A stretch of DNA of 64,000 nt, from positions 372,001-436,000 of the forward strand of contig LODT01000025.1 in NCBI GenBank assembly GCA_001606155.1. The letters run 5' to 3'. Positions 51,843 through 62,499 of this stretch are shown here, piece after piece. The DNA comes from Tieghemostelium lacteum. Lineage: Eukaryota > Evosea > Eumycetozoa > Dictyosteliales > Raperosteliaceae. Under the pieces are notes generated by a model. That model had not been told where the DNA came from and did not search any database. It was given only the letters and a program-made list of their open reading frames with translations. Position numbers and translations under genes: made by a program. The stretch's first letter is position 1. Each line of letters begins with the position of its first letter.

Positions 51843-53874
51843 TTTTGTTTTTTAGTTTTATTATATTTATATAAATACTTTTATATATGGTGTGATTGAT
51901 TCAAATACTATTTTTAAATTATAAATACTATTATTATTATTATATTATTATTATATTAATATTTAAATGAAATTATTAATATAATTTTTGTACTAAAATG
52001 TTAAAGGGTAATAAATAAAAAAAATAACTATATTGGCTTTTAAGAAGTTTAAACAAATAAATCTTCTTTTTTTGTTGGTTGTGTTGTAAGAAAAATAATT
52101 CAATTGAAAATATATATATAAATATATAAATGAATGAAAAATCTCTAGATTTAAAATTTAATATAAGATCAGTTAGTTATAAAAGCAAAATTATTTTAGA
52201 ATGGTTAAATTAAACAATAAAAAAAAACAAAGTATTGTGTCATTAAAATATTAAATCTCTTTTAAACAGTGTGTTTTTGGTGTTGTTATTTTAGGTAAAC
52301 ATATTGAAAAAAAAAAAAAAAAAACAAGATGTTTTGTGATTAACTCACTTTAATTGGAGTGTGTGAAATATGTAATGTGTTAAAGTAGAAGCTTGAAATT
52401 TAATTGGTGTTTTTAAATAATTATATTTAAGTGAATTATAATATTGAAAAGAATAAAAAAAAAAAAGTTAGATTTTATACAAGAATATCACAAACCACTA
52501 GTTCTGTTCATTTTCAAGAAGTTGTTGAAAACTTTGTAAACAGATTGTTAGAGATTGTTTTAAAGGGTAAATAAACAACAATACCAAGAGAACAATAGAA
52601 AAAAGAAAAAAGAAAAGTGACGTTGGGGGAGATAATCACAAATTATAACAATTTCATTACAATTGTTATTGATTGTGATGACGTTGATTCAGTTTGATGA
52701 TGAAATCGATTTTCCTACTATAACAATTATCAATAGGGACTGAGATCTCTATCTTTTTTTATAATTTATATGGAGATGTGTCTTTATCTTTTTCTGCTCT
52801 TGTTTTATTAAATGTCTCTTGATATTGTGGGTATAGTTATCACTGATCAGTTAATTATTTATCAATTAAATACCCTCTAAATTTCTTATATCTCTCCTTT
52901 TTTTAATGTTATCCAATATTGTGGGTTTATAAATACACTTATACATATATAGATGTGTGTTTAAGTTTTTTTTTTTTTCCCAATCATTTTTTATTTCTCA
53001 TTTATATGTGATTTGTGTACAAAAGAGATTGATAATCTCCTTTTTCAAACAAATAAATAAATGTTATACATACACAAATAAATTAATGTAAAAAAAAAAA
53101 AAAATGATGAAAATTTTAATAAAAAAAAAAAAACTTTTTTTATTTTAAATTAAATTCAATTCAATTTCGCGATTGGCGGTTCACTCGAAATATTAGGACT
53201 TTTGTAAATTTTGAAACATTATACAAATTTAATCTTACTAAAGTGTTAGAGTTATAGAAACTAAATTTCAAGATCAAACTTAAGTAGTTTTAGATATTCA
53301 GTTTTTAAAATCCTATTAGTAGATTTATAATGCCATCGTATTCACATTTATCTTAAAAGATATTTAGATTTACAAAAACATATATCTTCAGATAAATTCA
53401 TATATTAATTCTACTTAGTCAATGAATAACAAAATTTCAATCTTTTAAAAGTTATTTATTCAAGATAATAAGAGAGAATCGACTACTTTTTTTCATGTAT
53501 ATTATATTAATTAAGAATTTAAGATCATTTTAATTCCTTTTTTTCTTCATTTCATATTAGGATTGAGGATACTAAATAAAACATATTATCAATTTTATTT
53601 TTATTTTATTTTTGGTAGAATTCTTTAAAAAAGTGTTTCAATAGGAATTATTTGAATGTAAAGATATCTCCTTAAAACGTATCTATAAAGATTAATATAC
53701 AATTTGGTATTACAAAGTCAATGAAACATATTTTTCAAACTTTTTAAAAGTGGGGTGGATGTGTGTTTAATTTACTTATTTTTCATTATTAGAAAAATAA
53801 TAAGATTATCTAATAAGTAATGTGAATGAACTTTGTTTCACTTAAACACAAATTTACCTTCATTATACACTAAT
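51843..53874. other. long intergenic region with possible small-RNA signals
   Basis: A 2-kb gap of A/T runs containing several non-coding features. These are a hairpin (52635-52653 with 52661-52679), C-box-like GTGATGA at 52675-52681 with a D-box-like CTGA at 52740-52743, and two copies of ATATTGTGGGT about 93 bases apart (near 52824 and 52917). A GC-richer patch lies at 53167-53190. I see no convincing protein gene. Confidence 0.4.
52635..52679. repeat. imperfect 19-bp hairpin
   Basis: Arms 52635-52653 and 52661-52679 match at 16 of 19 positions around a 7-base loop (TCATTAC). It lies next to C-box-like sequences on the plus strand, so it may be part of a non-coding RNA. No expression evidence is available from sequence alone. 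Confidence 0.45.
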
Positions 53875-55069
53875 ATGGGAATAAGGTTTCGAATGAAAAC
53901 ACTATATTTATTAGTAATACTACTTTTAAATAGGATTCATATAATAACTTCTAAACAAACCAATAATAGTAGTTTTTATAATAACAATAGTAATTGCACA
54001 ATAGGTGGAATAGAGGCAGACAGCTGCGATGATTTACAATATTTATTTTTAAAGGATAAAGAATATCATTTTGATAATACCTTTTTGGATTTACCACTAG
54101 GATCCTCATTAACGTTTTCAAGACATAGTAAAGTGTATTTTTCAAATAGTGTTTTGGTGAGATTTAATTGTAGGTTAGGAACTGACCATCGAACTAGTTT
54201 GTCTTTGAACGACTTAAATTGCCACCAAATTAAAGGTGGTAAAATATTGTACAACAACTCACCCTCATTTCAATTGAATCTCGATGTCGGACTATTACTA
54301 AACGATACTGAAAATCAATGGATTCTCAATGATTTTATATTACCCCTCTCTACAACACCGCTACCGTTATTAAATAATAGCTTTTATGTACCACCATTAT
54401 TCTATGTCAATGTAACTACTGGAAATCCACTTTTTAATTGCGTTTATGGAAATGCAATGTATGGGTTGAATATTTATATTTCATGTAAGAAATCTAGAGT
54501 ATCACTACCATTTGATATCAATGTGACACATAGTGACATAGGAGATGAAAGAGAGTCTATAAGTAAACAATTGGTAGACTATCTATCTGAAACTATACCA
54601 ATTTCAACTCTAGTGGAAAGACATCATACCATATACACTAATGATTATTATTATACGAATGATAAGCGTAGAAGTACACTAGGATTCTATTTAAGAGTTT
54701 ATCCAATGTTTCTACCAAACTCTTTCGACTCGACTAAACTGATTAAACATTTTTTACAATTAAAAAATACAAAGTATGTATATAATGACCACTACCCCAC
54801 CCCACCACCACACAACCCCTAAACCCATTCAATATTTACTTAAATATATTAATTAAAATCTAACCTAATTTGATGTTTCATTCATTTTGATAATCTCTAG
54901 TAATATTATGGTTAATTATAAAATTATTTATCCTTTCCCAAAAAGTAATTGGGAGGATGATAAACTTCACGCCCTAGAAAATGATTTTGTTTTAGGTTCA
55001 ATAGGTAGTTATTTAATTAGCCCAATATTATTTTGGTGGACTACTATATTCATTTTACTAATAATGTAA
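53875..55069 (+). CDS. unrecognised membrane protein, lumenal domain
   Basis: Exons 53875-54773 and 54901-55069 (127-base intron) give 355 residues. The start is the ATG at 53875; another in-frame ATG six codons later is possible. A signal peptide or anchor (MKTLYLLVILLLNRIHIITS) is followed by about 290 residues with many NxS/T sites and paired cysteines (NCTIGGIEADSCDD, RFNCRLG, LNCHQIKGG, FNCVYGN, YISCKK), suggesting an extracellular or ER-lumenal fold. The C terminus is a single membrane helix (SPILFWWTTIFILLIM) ending at the last residue. The topology recalls subunits of ER enzymes such as PIG-X, but I cannot find the defining residues, so no function is claimed. Confidence 0.75.
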
Positions 55070-55646
55070 AATAAATAAAATTTTAAATTTTTAATGATGT
55101 TGTATAATAATTGTAATTTTACATACCGGAGAAATCAATTAAAATTATTTGAATATAAAAAAAAAATCATATTATCATCATATATCTAACACACCCCAAC
55201 AAATTATTTTATATGATTTTATTTTTTATTACCATTAACAAAGACTCACTCATTATTGTTCATTTGAATGTGGTGTGTTAAAAAAATATATATATAAATT
55301 AATCTATTTTTTAATAATAATTGTATTAAATTTTGTTATTTTATTTTTATATTTTTATTTTAATTATTGTTGGTTCATTTATAAATTTGTGATAGTTAGC
55401 TAACACACCATAAATGAAATCAAACTCGAAAGTTACTATTTATTTTTAAAATTTAAGTTTAATGTAATGATTGATTTAACAAAAAAAAAAAAATAGAGAT
55501 TGTTTGGTAAATCTAACAAAAAATATAGATCAGATTTTTTTTTTAATATTTTAAATTGGGTCATTATACAAAAAGAAACATTAAATTTGTGTGGATATAT
55601 CAGATAGATATCCAGTGATTAGAAAAAGAGTTATTGGAGTTGTTAA
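55070..55646. other. intergenic, repeated TAACACACC motif
   Basis: The gap before the Asn-rich protein gene contains TAACACACC at 55187-55195 and 55401-55409, with the reverse complement at 55272-55280. A palindrome GTTAGCTAAC (55395-55404) overlaps the last copy. The motif may be a binding site (see findings). I see no gene. Confidence 0.4.
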
Positions 55647-56486
55647 ATGTTAGAGTGGAGAATCAAAAGAATGGACCTACCACCAACCTATTCACCAACT
55701 ATAAGACCTCTATTGAGACAACATGTTCAAACTGTACCCCCATTTTTAAATCCACATGACTACTCATCAAGTTCACCATTATCATCACCTTCCATTATAT
55801 CATTACCTAACCATGTACAGAATGCAATCATACCACCACCAATGTTATTAAATAATCATCCTATAATAGCAAATGTAAATAATCAAAATAATCAAAATAT
55901 AGCTCAAGCACCACAACCCCTTGTAAATAATCAAACTTTATTAAATACCAATAATAACAACATAGCTCAACCTCAACTATTAGGTCATGAACTAAATTCA
56001 AATACACCAAATTCATGGAGTGTACCATCCACGCCATTAGTAACCCCATCTAACAATAATAATAATGCTGGTTCAATATCATTTCCATTACTAAATACTC
56101 CTGTTCAAAATGGTATTGGTACTACTTATACCGCTCCCAATTTAAATAATAATAACCATAATCCATTACCTCCAACTAATATACCTTTTATGAATCTAAA
56201 TTTACTGAACCTAAATAACCTAAATAATAATAACAATAACAATAATAATAATGTACCTATAATAACATCACCAACTACACCAACATCAAACGAACAAAGA
56301 GATGTTCTTAGGCGATTAGCTGTTAGTAATCATCAAAGAACTACTACAACTACTACAACTACAACTACAACTAGTTCATCTTCATCAGCCAATAATCAAT
56401 CTGAAACTGATGAACAAGTAGTTCCAAAAGGGTCAACATCACCTGTAATTTCATTTAGTAATAAAAAGAAAATGAAATATAGGTAG
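55647..56486 (+). CDS. Asn/Pro/Thr-rich low-complexity protein
   Basis: This is an intronless 279-residue frame; a stop codon directly precedes the ATG, which fixes the start unless an upstream exon is spliced in. Near the N terminus is a PPTYSP motif, a PPxY-type WW-domain ligand. The rest is Asn-, Pro-, Ser- and Thr-rich with poly-Asn and poly-Thr runs. A conserved-looking helix EQRDVLRRLAVSNHQR (about 220-236) and a basic C terminus (FSNKKKMKYR) follow. No catalytic domain, membrane segment or signal peptide is visible. It could be a regulatory or nuclear protein. I do not recognise it. Confidence 0.6.
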   Translation: MLEWRIKRMDLPPTYSPTIRPLLRQHVQTVPPFLNPHDYSSSSPLSSPSIISLPNHVQNAIIPPPMLLNNHPIIANVNNQNNQNIAQAPQPLVNNQTLLNTNNNNIAQPQLLGHELNSNTPNSWSVPSTPLVTPSNNNNNAGSISFPLLNTPVQNGIGTTYTAPNLNNNNHNPLPPTNIPFMNLNLLNLNNLNNNNNNNNNNVPIITSPTTPTSNEQRDVLRRLAVSNHQRTTTTTTTTTTTSSSSSANNQSETDEQVVPKGSTSPVISFSNKKKMKYR

Positions 56487-56771
56487 TCTTTTTTTATATA
56501 TTTTAAAAATAATTATATATTTTAAATAAATTGATCATCATAATGTATGATTACTTTTTTTATACAATAAATTTAAAAAAAATAACAAATTTGTATATAT
56601 GGCGTGTCCTAAAATAGTTTGGGTTTTAACTGTTGAATCACTGTGTGTATCTTCATAAAAATAAATTAAAAAAATTTTTTTATTTTTTTTCATTGTGATT
56701 TTCTACACAACACTTCTACAACAAAACTTTTAAATAATATTTAATTATTTTATAATTACTTAATCAACAGA

Positions 56772-57209
56772 ATGATTGCTTCAATTTTAATAGCTATTTG
56801 CTATGCATTTCCACTAACTTTAATTTCATGTTTCTCATTGACACTGATTGAAATGTTCTTCCAAAAACTACCAGAGGTATGTTACATTTTTCACCAATGT
56901 TGGTGCTCAAAGATATTAAAATTTATATATATTCAAAACAAATTACTCATTTTGTATAAATTTCCTTCTTTGTTTTGACATTTTACAATTTTTCATTTTT
57001 TATGACATCTACAACAATAGTTGATAAAGTTAGGAGGACTACCATTAAATGATTTTGCCAAAGCTTATATGGCATCTTTAGTTTCATTTAAAGGATTTAA
57101 CTTGACCCATGTCATATTGTTTGCTTTGTTAATTGGTATTTTAACATTGAAGACTGAAGTTACCCGTAACAATCAAATTGTCAAAACTCCTAAAAAAGAG
57201 AATTTCTAA
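56772..57209 (+). CDS. 97-residue two-helix membrane protein, unrecognised
   Basis: Exons 56772-56876 and 57021-57209 (144-base intron) give 97 residues with an exact in-frame splice (CCAGAG/GTATGT, CAATAG/TTGATA). The first helix (about 2-27, ILIAICYAFPLTLISCFSL) starts almost at the N terminus. A short linker (KLPELIKLGGLPLNDFAK) leads to a second hydrophobic stretch (about 65-82, HVILFALLIGILTL) and a Lys-rich tail (KTPKKENF) that resembles a KKxx-like ER-retrieval signal, though it is not in the strict position. The size and layout suit a small subunit of an ER membrane complex. That is inference, and no family is recognised. Confidence 0.7.
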
Positions 57210-57374
57210 ATTACAATTTTTTTAAATTCTCCCCTCTTCACTCATAAAACCTAACCATTAGATTCAAATTATTATGAACATTTAGAAATTATAATAATAT
57301 CACCAATATATAAATAAAATAAATAAAATCTAATACTTTGTATATATTTTTAAAAGTATTTCTAAAAGAACTCT

Positions 57375-59559
57375 TTAAAAAGTCTCTTGTTCATACTCAT
57401 TTACTTTTTTCTTTAGACTATCATTCTCTGATAAAAGTTCTTTACATTTTGCCAAAACATCGCGCAGTTTGGACTCCAGATTATTAATATTCTCCTCTTT
57501 TTGAGACAGTTGATTTTGAAGTCTTGTTGACTCTCTTTGGTATAATGACAAATCCATTTCCTTCTGAACCAATTGTGATTCAAGTGACTTGATTTTCTCC
57601 AACCCTGTATACTCTGAAATTGAACTTAGGAACTCAATCTTTTTATCACGTTCCTCCAACTCTAATTGAAGTTTAGTCAGTTTACTCTGGTACTGTAGAA
57701 TCTCTTTTTCCTTAAGTTGCTGTAGTTGCTGCAGTGACAATACAGAAGGTGACTCAAACATCAAGTCACTGGTAGACGCTGATATAGGTGTCAAAGGAGT
57801 TGTAGAACCTCCATCTCCTAGAACACCAGGTTTTGTCAAATGTTGCGTCAAATCAGTTGAGCTTATACTTGCTAATAAATTTGAATTTAAAGGGTTTTGA
57901 GATGGTGAATGAAACCCTATAGTTTTATGTTTCTGACCTGACGAATTCAAAGGTACTGAAGTAGAATTCAAAATCAATTTTGTCAAATGCTGAATCTTTG
58001 ATTCTAAAGTCATTCTCTGTTTTTCAGCTTCTTGTAACTTTCCAGTTAATTCCTCATTGTTTAACTGTACTTTTTCTTTCTCACTCTGAATAGTGTGTAG
58101 TTCTTTCTCTTGAACCATAGCATCATTTAATTTTGACTTCAACTCAGCAATCTCATTCCTGTACTGTTTTATCAGAGCCTTATCATCGAGAATCTCATTG
58201 ACTTTGGCTACATTTTGAATCTTCTTTGCACGTGCTGCAAATTTCAAACTATTATGTGTCTCTTCAAAGTTTCCTAGAGTCAATGTGATCGTACATATGA
58301 TTGCAATTCTACTGTTTCCCGAGAGTGCAGTTTGGAGTATTCTAGTTAACTTTGAGTCACGGAATGGTATATGTTCAGCAGACCCTTTCTTTTCAGAGAG
58401 TTTACCAATAACAGTACCCAAAGTCAATAATGACTTGTTAATATATGCACCCTCTTTGTTTCTAGCTGCATTTGCACCATCAGATGCTTTTTCACTACCT
58501 GCCAAATCAATTAGATTTAATTGACTGTATCTAACAGCTGATGTTTTAGAAGATAGATTACCTCCCAATTCCTTAGACTCTACTATCATTCTAAGTATAG
58601 TATGCGATCTTGATGATTGGTCATTGTAGTTTGTCGTACCTACATGTCGATAAGCTTCACCAGCACTTATCAGTGACATTACATGGTCAAGTGACAGTAC
58701 AATCTCTTCTTTTAGGTTACCAACATAGATTCCAGTTGTGGGGTGCTCATGAACTTTCAAATTTATGTTTTCAGGTGCCAATAAATCATTTATAATCTCA
58801 TTATAAATCTCCATATAACTAACACGTAAAAGAAATTCTCTGTCTTTTGTTTGCTGTATAAAATTAAAAACATCTTGAATTGCTAATGGAATTATACCTG
58901 GATTCTAATATATAAATGTGTGGGTGGGTGGGTGGAGGTGTTTACAATATTAATAAAAAGAAAAAATATCGATATGGATATAGGGTAATTACCTTTTTAC
59001 CTGTACCTTTCATTGTAAAGGTTTTACCAGAACTTGTAATACCATATGCAAATATGGTCGAATTGTAACCTTCCATTGTACTGTGAACTAATTGTCTTGC
59101 AACTGTATCATAGATGATAAGGTTTTCATCTTCAGTACCAAATAAATGGTCAAATGTATAGGAATTGGATGTGAATTTCGAAGGTGTTAAAGGTATTATA
59201 GAGGTACTTGGTGAAGGTGGTACTATACTATGTTGCTGTTGTTTTAATGGAGTTTTCATTGGTGTTGATATTGATGTTGTAGTTTTATTAAGTGATGCAT
59301 TGGATTTAATGACACTTGAGCTACCAGTACCTACACTGCTATTGAAAGGTGGTGATGTTTTTGTTGGTGTTTTTAATGTCGATGCTAATGAGGAAGTGCT
59401 TTTACTTGAAGTTGTACTGTTACTTATAAGTACTGGAATTGGAGGTGGCAGTGATGTTATAGTATTACCACTCAATGACCATGAACAATGTTCATTCATT
59501 TTAATTTCATCTTGACTAAAAGGTCTAGCCCTAACAGATACAATTACATTTTCATTCAT
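57375..59559 (-). CDS. kinesin, CENP-E (kinesin-7) type, with motor insertion
   Basis: Exons 58993-59559 and 57375-58904 (88-base intron) give 698 residues, starting MNENVIVSVRARPF at 59559. The N-terminal motor domain has P-loop GITSSGKTFTM (near 174-184), switch I NDQSSRSH and switch II DLAGSEK, all intact. The splice gives KGTGKKNPGIIPLAIQDVF, with NPGIIPLAI the usual sequence after the P-loop. A Ser/Thr/Pro-rich insertion of about 100 residues (about 33-130) splits the early strands from SYTFDHLFG. The neck and stalk (from about 400) form a coiled coil with a Ser-rich break. Kinesin-7 motors are plus-end directed and act in mitosis. The subgroup call rests on general resemblance to Dictyostelium Kif11 and is tentative. 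Confidence 0.9.
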
Positions 59560-59672
59560 TTTATACAACTATTCTGCCAAACTAATTAAATGAAAAATGG
59601 AGGTGTGCTTGACTAATTCAAAAAATTTAATTTTGAATTTTTATTTCTCAGTGACTAACTTCAACAGGGAAG

Positions 59673-61033
59673 ATGTCAGAACTCAAAAAAAAGAAATCGC
59701 AAAAAGAGAATGATTCCTCTAAATCACTAGGAGATAAAAAACAATCAAAAGAAACTGAAAAGACATTACAAAACAGTAGTAATAGTTCAACATCAAATGT
59801 AGATATTACAACTGAATTAGTTTCTTGTAAATATCCAGTCTATTGTTGTTCCTCAAATAATAATTTAATTGCAGTTGGTGGTGGAGGTGGTAAAGCTTCT
59901 ACTGGTGTACCAAATGGTATCAATCTATTTCAATGGAGTAAACAAGATAAAATTCATAGATTCAAAGAACTTGAGTTACTAGTGACCCCTGATTGTGTAT
60001 CAAACATGTCTTTTCAAAATGATGTAAGTATATTGATATTATAGAATATATTGGTTATATCTAATATATATTATAATTGTAGAAAGATACATTAGCCTAT
60101 GGTATAGATTATACAGTACATGTTGTTGAGTATCTTAATGGTAAATTTAGAAATCAAAAAGAGATTGATATTCGTGATGCTACTAGTGGAAATAGTGGAC
60201 TGAATAAACAGGGTGAGAAATATGAAATTCAATCTATGCGATTCAACCAAACCAATGATCGACTATTGGTTTTGGATAATGATAAAATCATAAAGATATT
60301 CAATACTGAAAATTACAAGTTGCTGAAAGTTATCAATTCAACACATTTGAAAGAGATTAATAGTTTTGATATACATCCAACTTCGACATACTTGGCAACT
60401 ACTAGTAAAGATCAGAGTTGTAAGATTATTAATCTTCTTTCTGGAAAAGTTGAACATACACTACAATACAAACACAGAAAGCAGACATTGGCATTCCGTG
60501 GGTGCAGATTCTCACCAGATTCAGTGTACTTGTACACTTGTCAATCTATTCCAAAATCCAAACAACATCCCGGATGTTCAGTTGTCAGTAAATGGGAGTT
60601 TCTCAATGGAATATGTAAAGAAATTCAATCTAAAGAATTTCAAAATTCACATAATACCTCCTTTGAATTGTCACCAAATGGAAAGTATCTAGCTATTGGT
60701 ACTGCAGATTCAATGATAACAGTCCTATCAGCTGAAACCTTATCCAAAGTTGACAAATGGGAACCACATGGATTCATTATTACCGATCTTAAATTTTCAC
60801 CAGATTCCTCATCTGTATTTTCAGTCTCTGTTGATTACACCTGTAGATCACACTTAATAGGTCAAAATTCATCTTCTGAAAGTATGTATTCAAAAATCTA
60901 ACCCTTTTGACCTTACCCACACTTTATACTAATTTATAAAAAAACCCTCAAAATAGGTAATCACATGAAAATAATTTTAATTTTAATCTCATTAATTGTA
61001 TTAATTTTAGCATATGTCTATAATAAAAATTAA
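59673..61033 (+). CDS. sec12: Sec12/PREB-like Sar1 exchange factor
   Basis: Exons 59673-60023, 60083-60881 and 60957-61033 give 408 residues. A Lys/Ser-rich N terminus is followed by WD40-type blades making a beta-propeller (about 50-375). The blade words include NLIAVGGGGGKAS, RFNQTNDRLLVLDNDKIIKI, FDIHPTSTYLATTSKD and FELSPNGKYLAIGTADS. The glycine-rich early loop GGGGGKAS is in the place of the loop that Sec12 uses to bind potassium and Sar1. The last exon supplies one transmembrane helix (MKIILILISLIVLILAY) with a short tail (VYNKN), giving a tail-anchored ER protein. Sec12 loads Sar1 with GTP to start COPII vesicle formation at ER exit sites. Confidence 0.9.
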
Positions 61034-62499
61034 ATCAACTTTTATATAAAGTTCTTTTTTGTTATCATTATGATGATCAGGAATGATAATCATTATTGAT
61101 TTTAAATCTTGTTATCATAGTCACACCCCTCCTACCCCCTATCTCACTTTCAGTTCCAATTTAGATGGTTAATCACATCAACAACAACAAGTTGATAAAA
61201 TCAAAATGGAATTTCTTAGCTGTTGTGAATAGTGTCTGGGGTATGATATTTGGTGTCTATTGTGTTTTGTGTATATATCCTAGATATTAAAATTAAAACA
61301 ATCATACTTATATAACAGTTATTATTCAGTGTGTGTATAATGGCAATACCACCGTCTCTACAACTTTGTTATTACGGTAATGTTTAATATGTGTAGTGTT
61401 TAGGGTGAAAAAATGGGGGAGGATGGGAGAAAGGGGGTATTTAAATAAAAAGGGGTGAGGAATACACATACAACACCACATTATAAAATAAAAAGAACAT
61501 TGAGATAGAAAGTGTTTTATTGTTGCTATTTTTATAGAAGAATTGGTTATTGGTTATAAAAGGTTAATCATCTGACTACCACCCTTTGACTTTTAAAATC
61601 TATATCACATATTTTTTTAAAATCATATTGTATATACACAAAAATAGGAAGGAAGAACAAAAACTATTTTTTATAATTTACAGTACAGAAATTCTCTCAC
61701 TCTATTTCTCTGTTAACATTTTTTATATAATATAATATTAAAAATATATATTTTTAAAGCTCATTTAGAAAAATTATCTATCAAAAATTCCAAAGATCTA
61801 GAATTATTTTTGTGGTGTCAATATTGAAATATCTCAAAACAAAAACTAAAATTAAAGTTGAAGAAAAGGTTTTTATAAATAGTTCAGAGAGGGGGGTCCT
61901 AATTCTTTGATAATGATTTTAAAATCCAAGGTATATATAAGCAGACTTTCTTTCATCTGTAAAATGATTTTCCGTCAAGCAAACATCTTTAATTTTTAAA
62001 AGATTCATAAAACAAATTGATGCAAACATCCTATATTTTTTTAAAAGAAATTTGAAATATCTTCTCTGTAAACAAACTTCGTTTTTTTTACTCCCTTTTT
62101 GTGATCCTCTCATTTTCTTTTTATCCACCCACACACATTAATACTTTGTTTCTATTTTGTGTATCTTTATCTACTTGATGACCAAATTACACTGTTTTTA
62201 GAACCTATTTATTTATTTATTACGACATTAATACCAAACACAAATTATTCAAACAACACTTGCTTTTTTCTATTTTCTCAAACAAACCTTCTTTATCATC
62301 AAAAAGAATTACCCCATATGCAATTTAATACTAATAAACAGTCAATTACTCAAGATAAAAAATTCAATAAAAACAAGTATATAAGATATAAATAGGGTTG
62401 GAGTGAACTTCAATACTTAATATATATAATCAACATAGTAAATCATTTTCAAAAATCACACACAATACACACAGCACATACAATATAAAGAATCAGTAA
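61034..62499. other. intergenic with a micropeptide candidate and G-rich runs
   Basis: Apart from the 41-codon frame at 61165-61290, this gap holds a hairpin (about 61066-61095) and four G-runs at 61415-61455. It also contains long A/T tracts and the likely promoter of the DEP-domain gene. Other open frames here have no ATG or no protein-like composition. Confidence 0.45.
61165..61290 (+). CDS. candidate 41-residue membrane micropeptide
   Basis: The ATG at 61165 is preceded in frame by TAG, and the frame ends at TAA 61288-61290. The peptide starts MVNHINNNKLIKSKWNFLAV and has one hydrophobic helix (NFLAVVNSVWGMIFGVYCVL) and the tail CIYPRY. Two Trp, two Cys and a basic N terminus give a composition very unlike the A/T spacer around it, and an AG acceptor-like site (TTTCAG) lies 13 bases upstream. 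It could be a small subunit of a membrane complex. I know no named family that fits. Confidence 0.45.
   Translation: MVNHINNNKLIKSKWNFLAVVNSVWGMIFGVYCVLCIYPRY

Noticed and set aside
52700-52765. Minus-strand exon-like stretch (words EISVPIDNCYSRKIDF)
   Set aside because: Only about 35 codons, no start and no partner exon; overlaps the non-coding RNA candidate.
61919-62134. 71-codon minus-strand frame
   Set aside because: Begins within A/T repeats, has mixed basic/aromatic composition without a domain, and is not linked to another exon.
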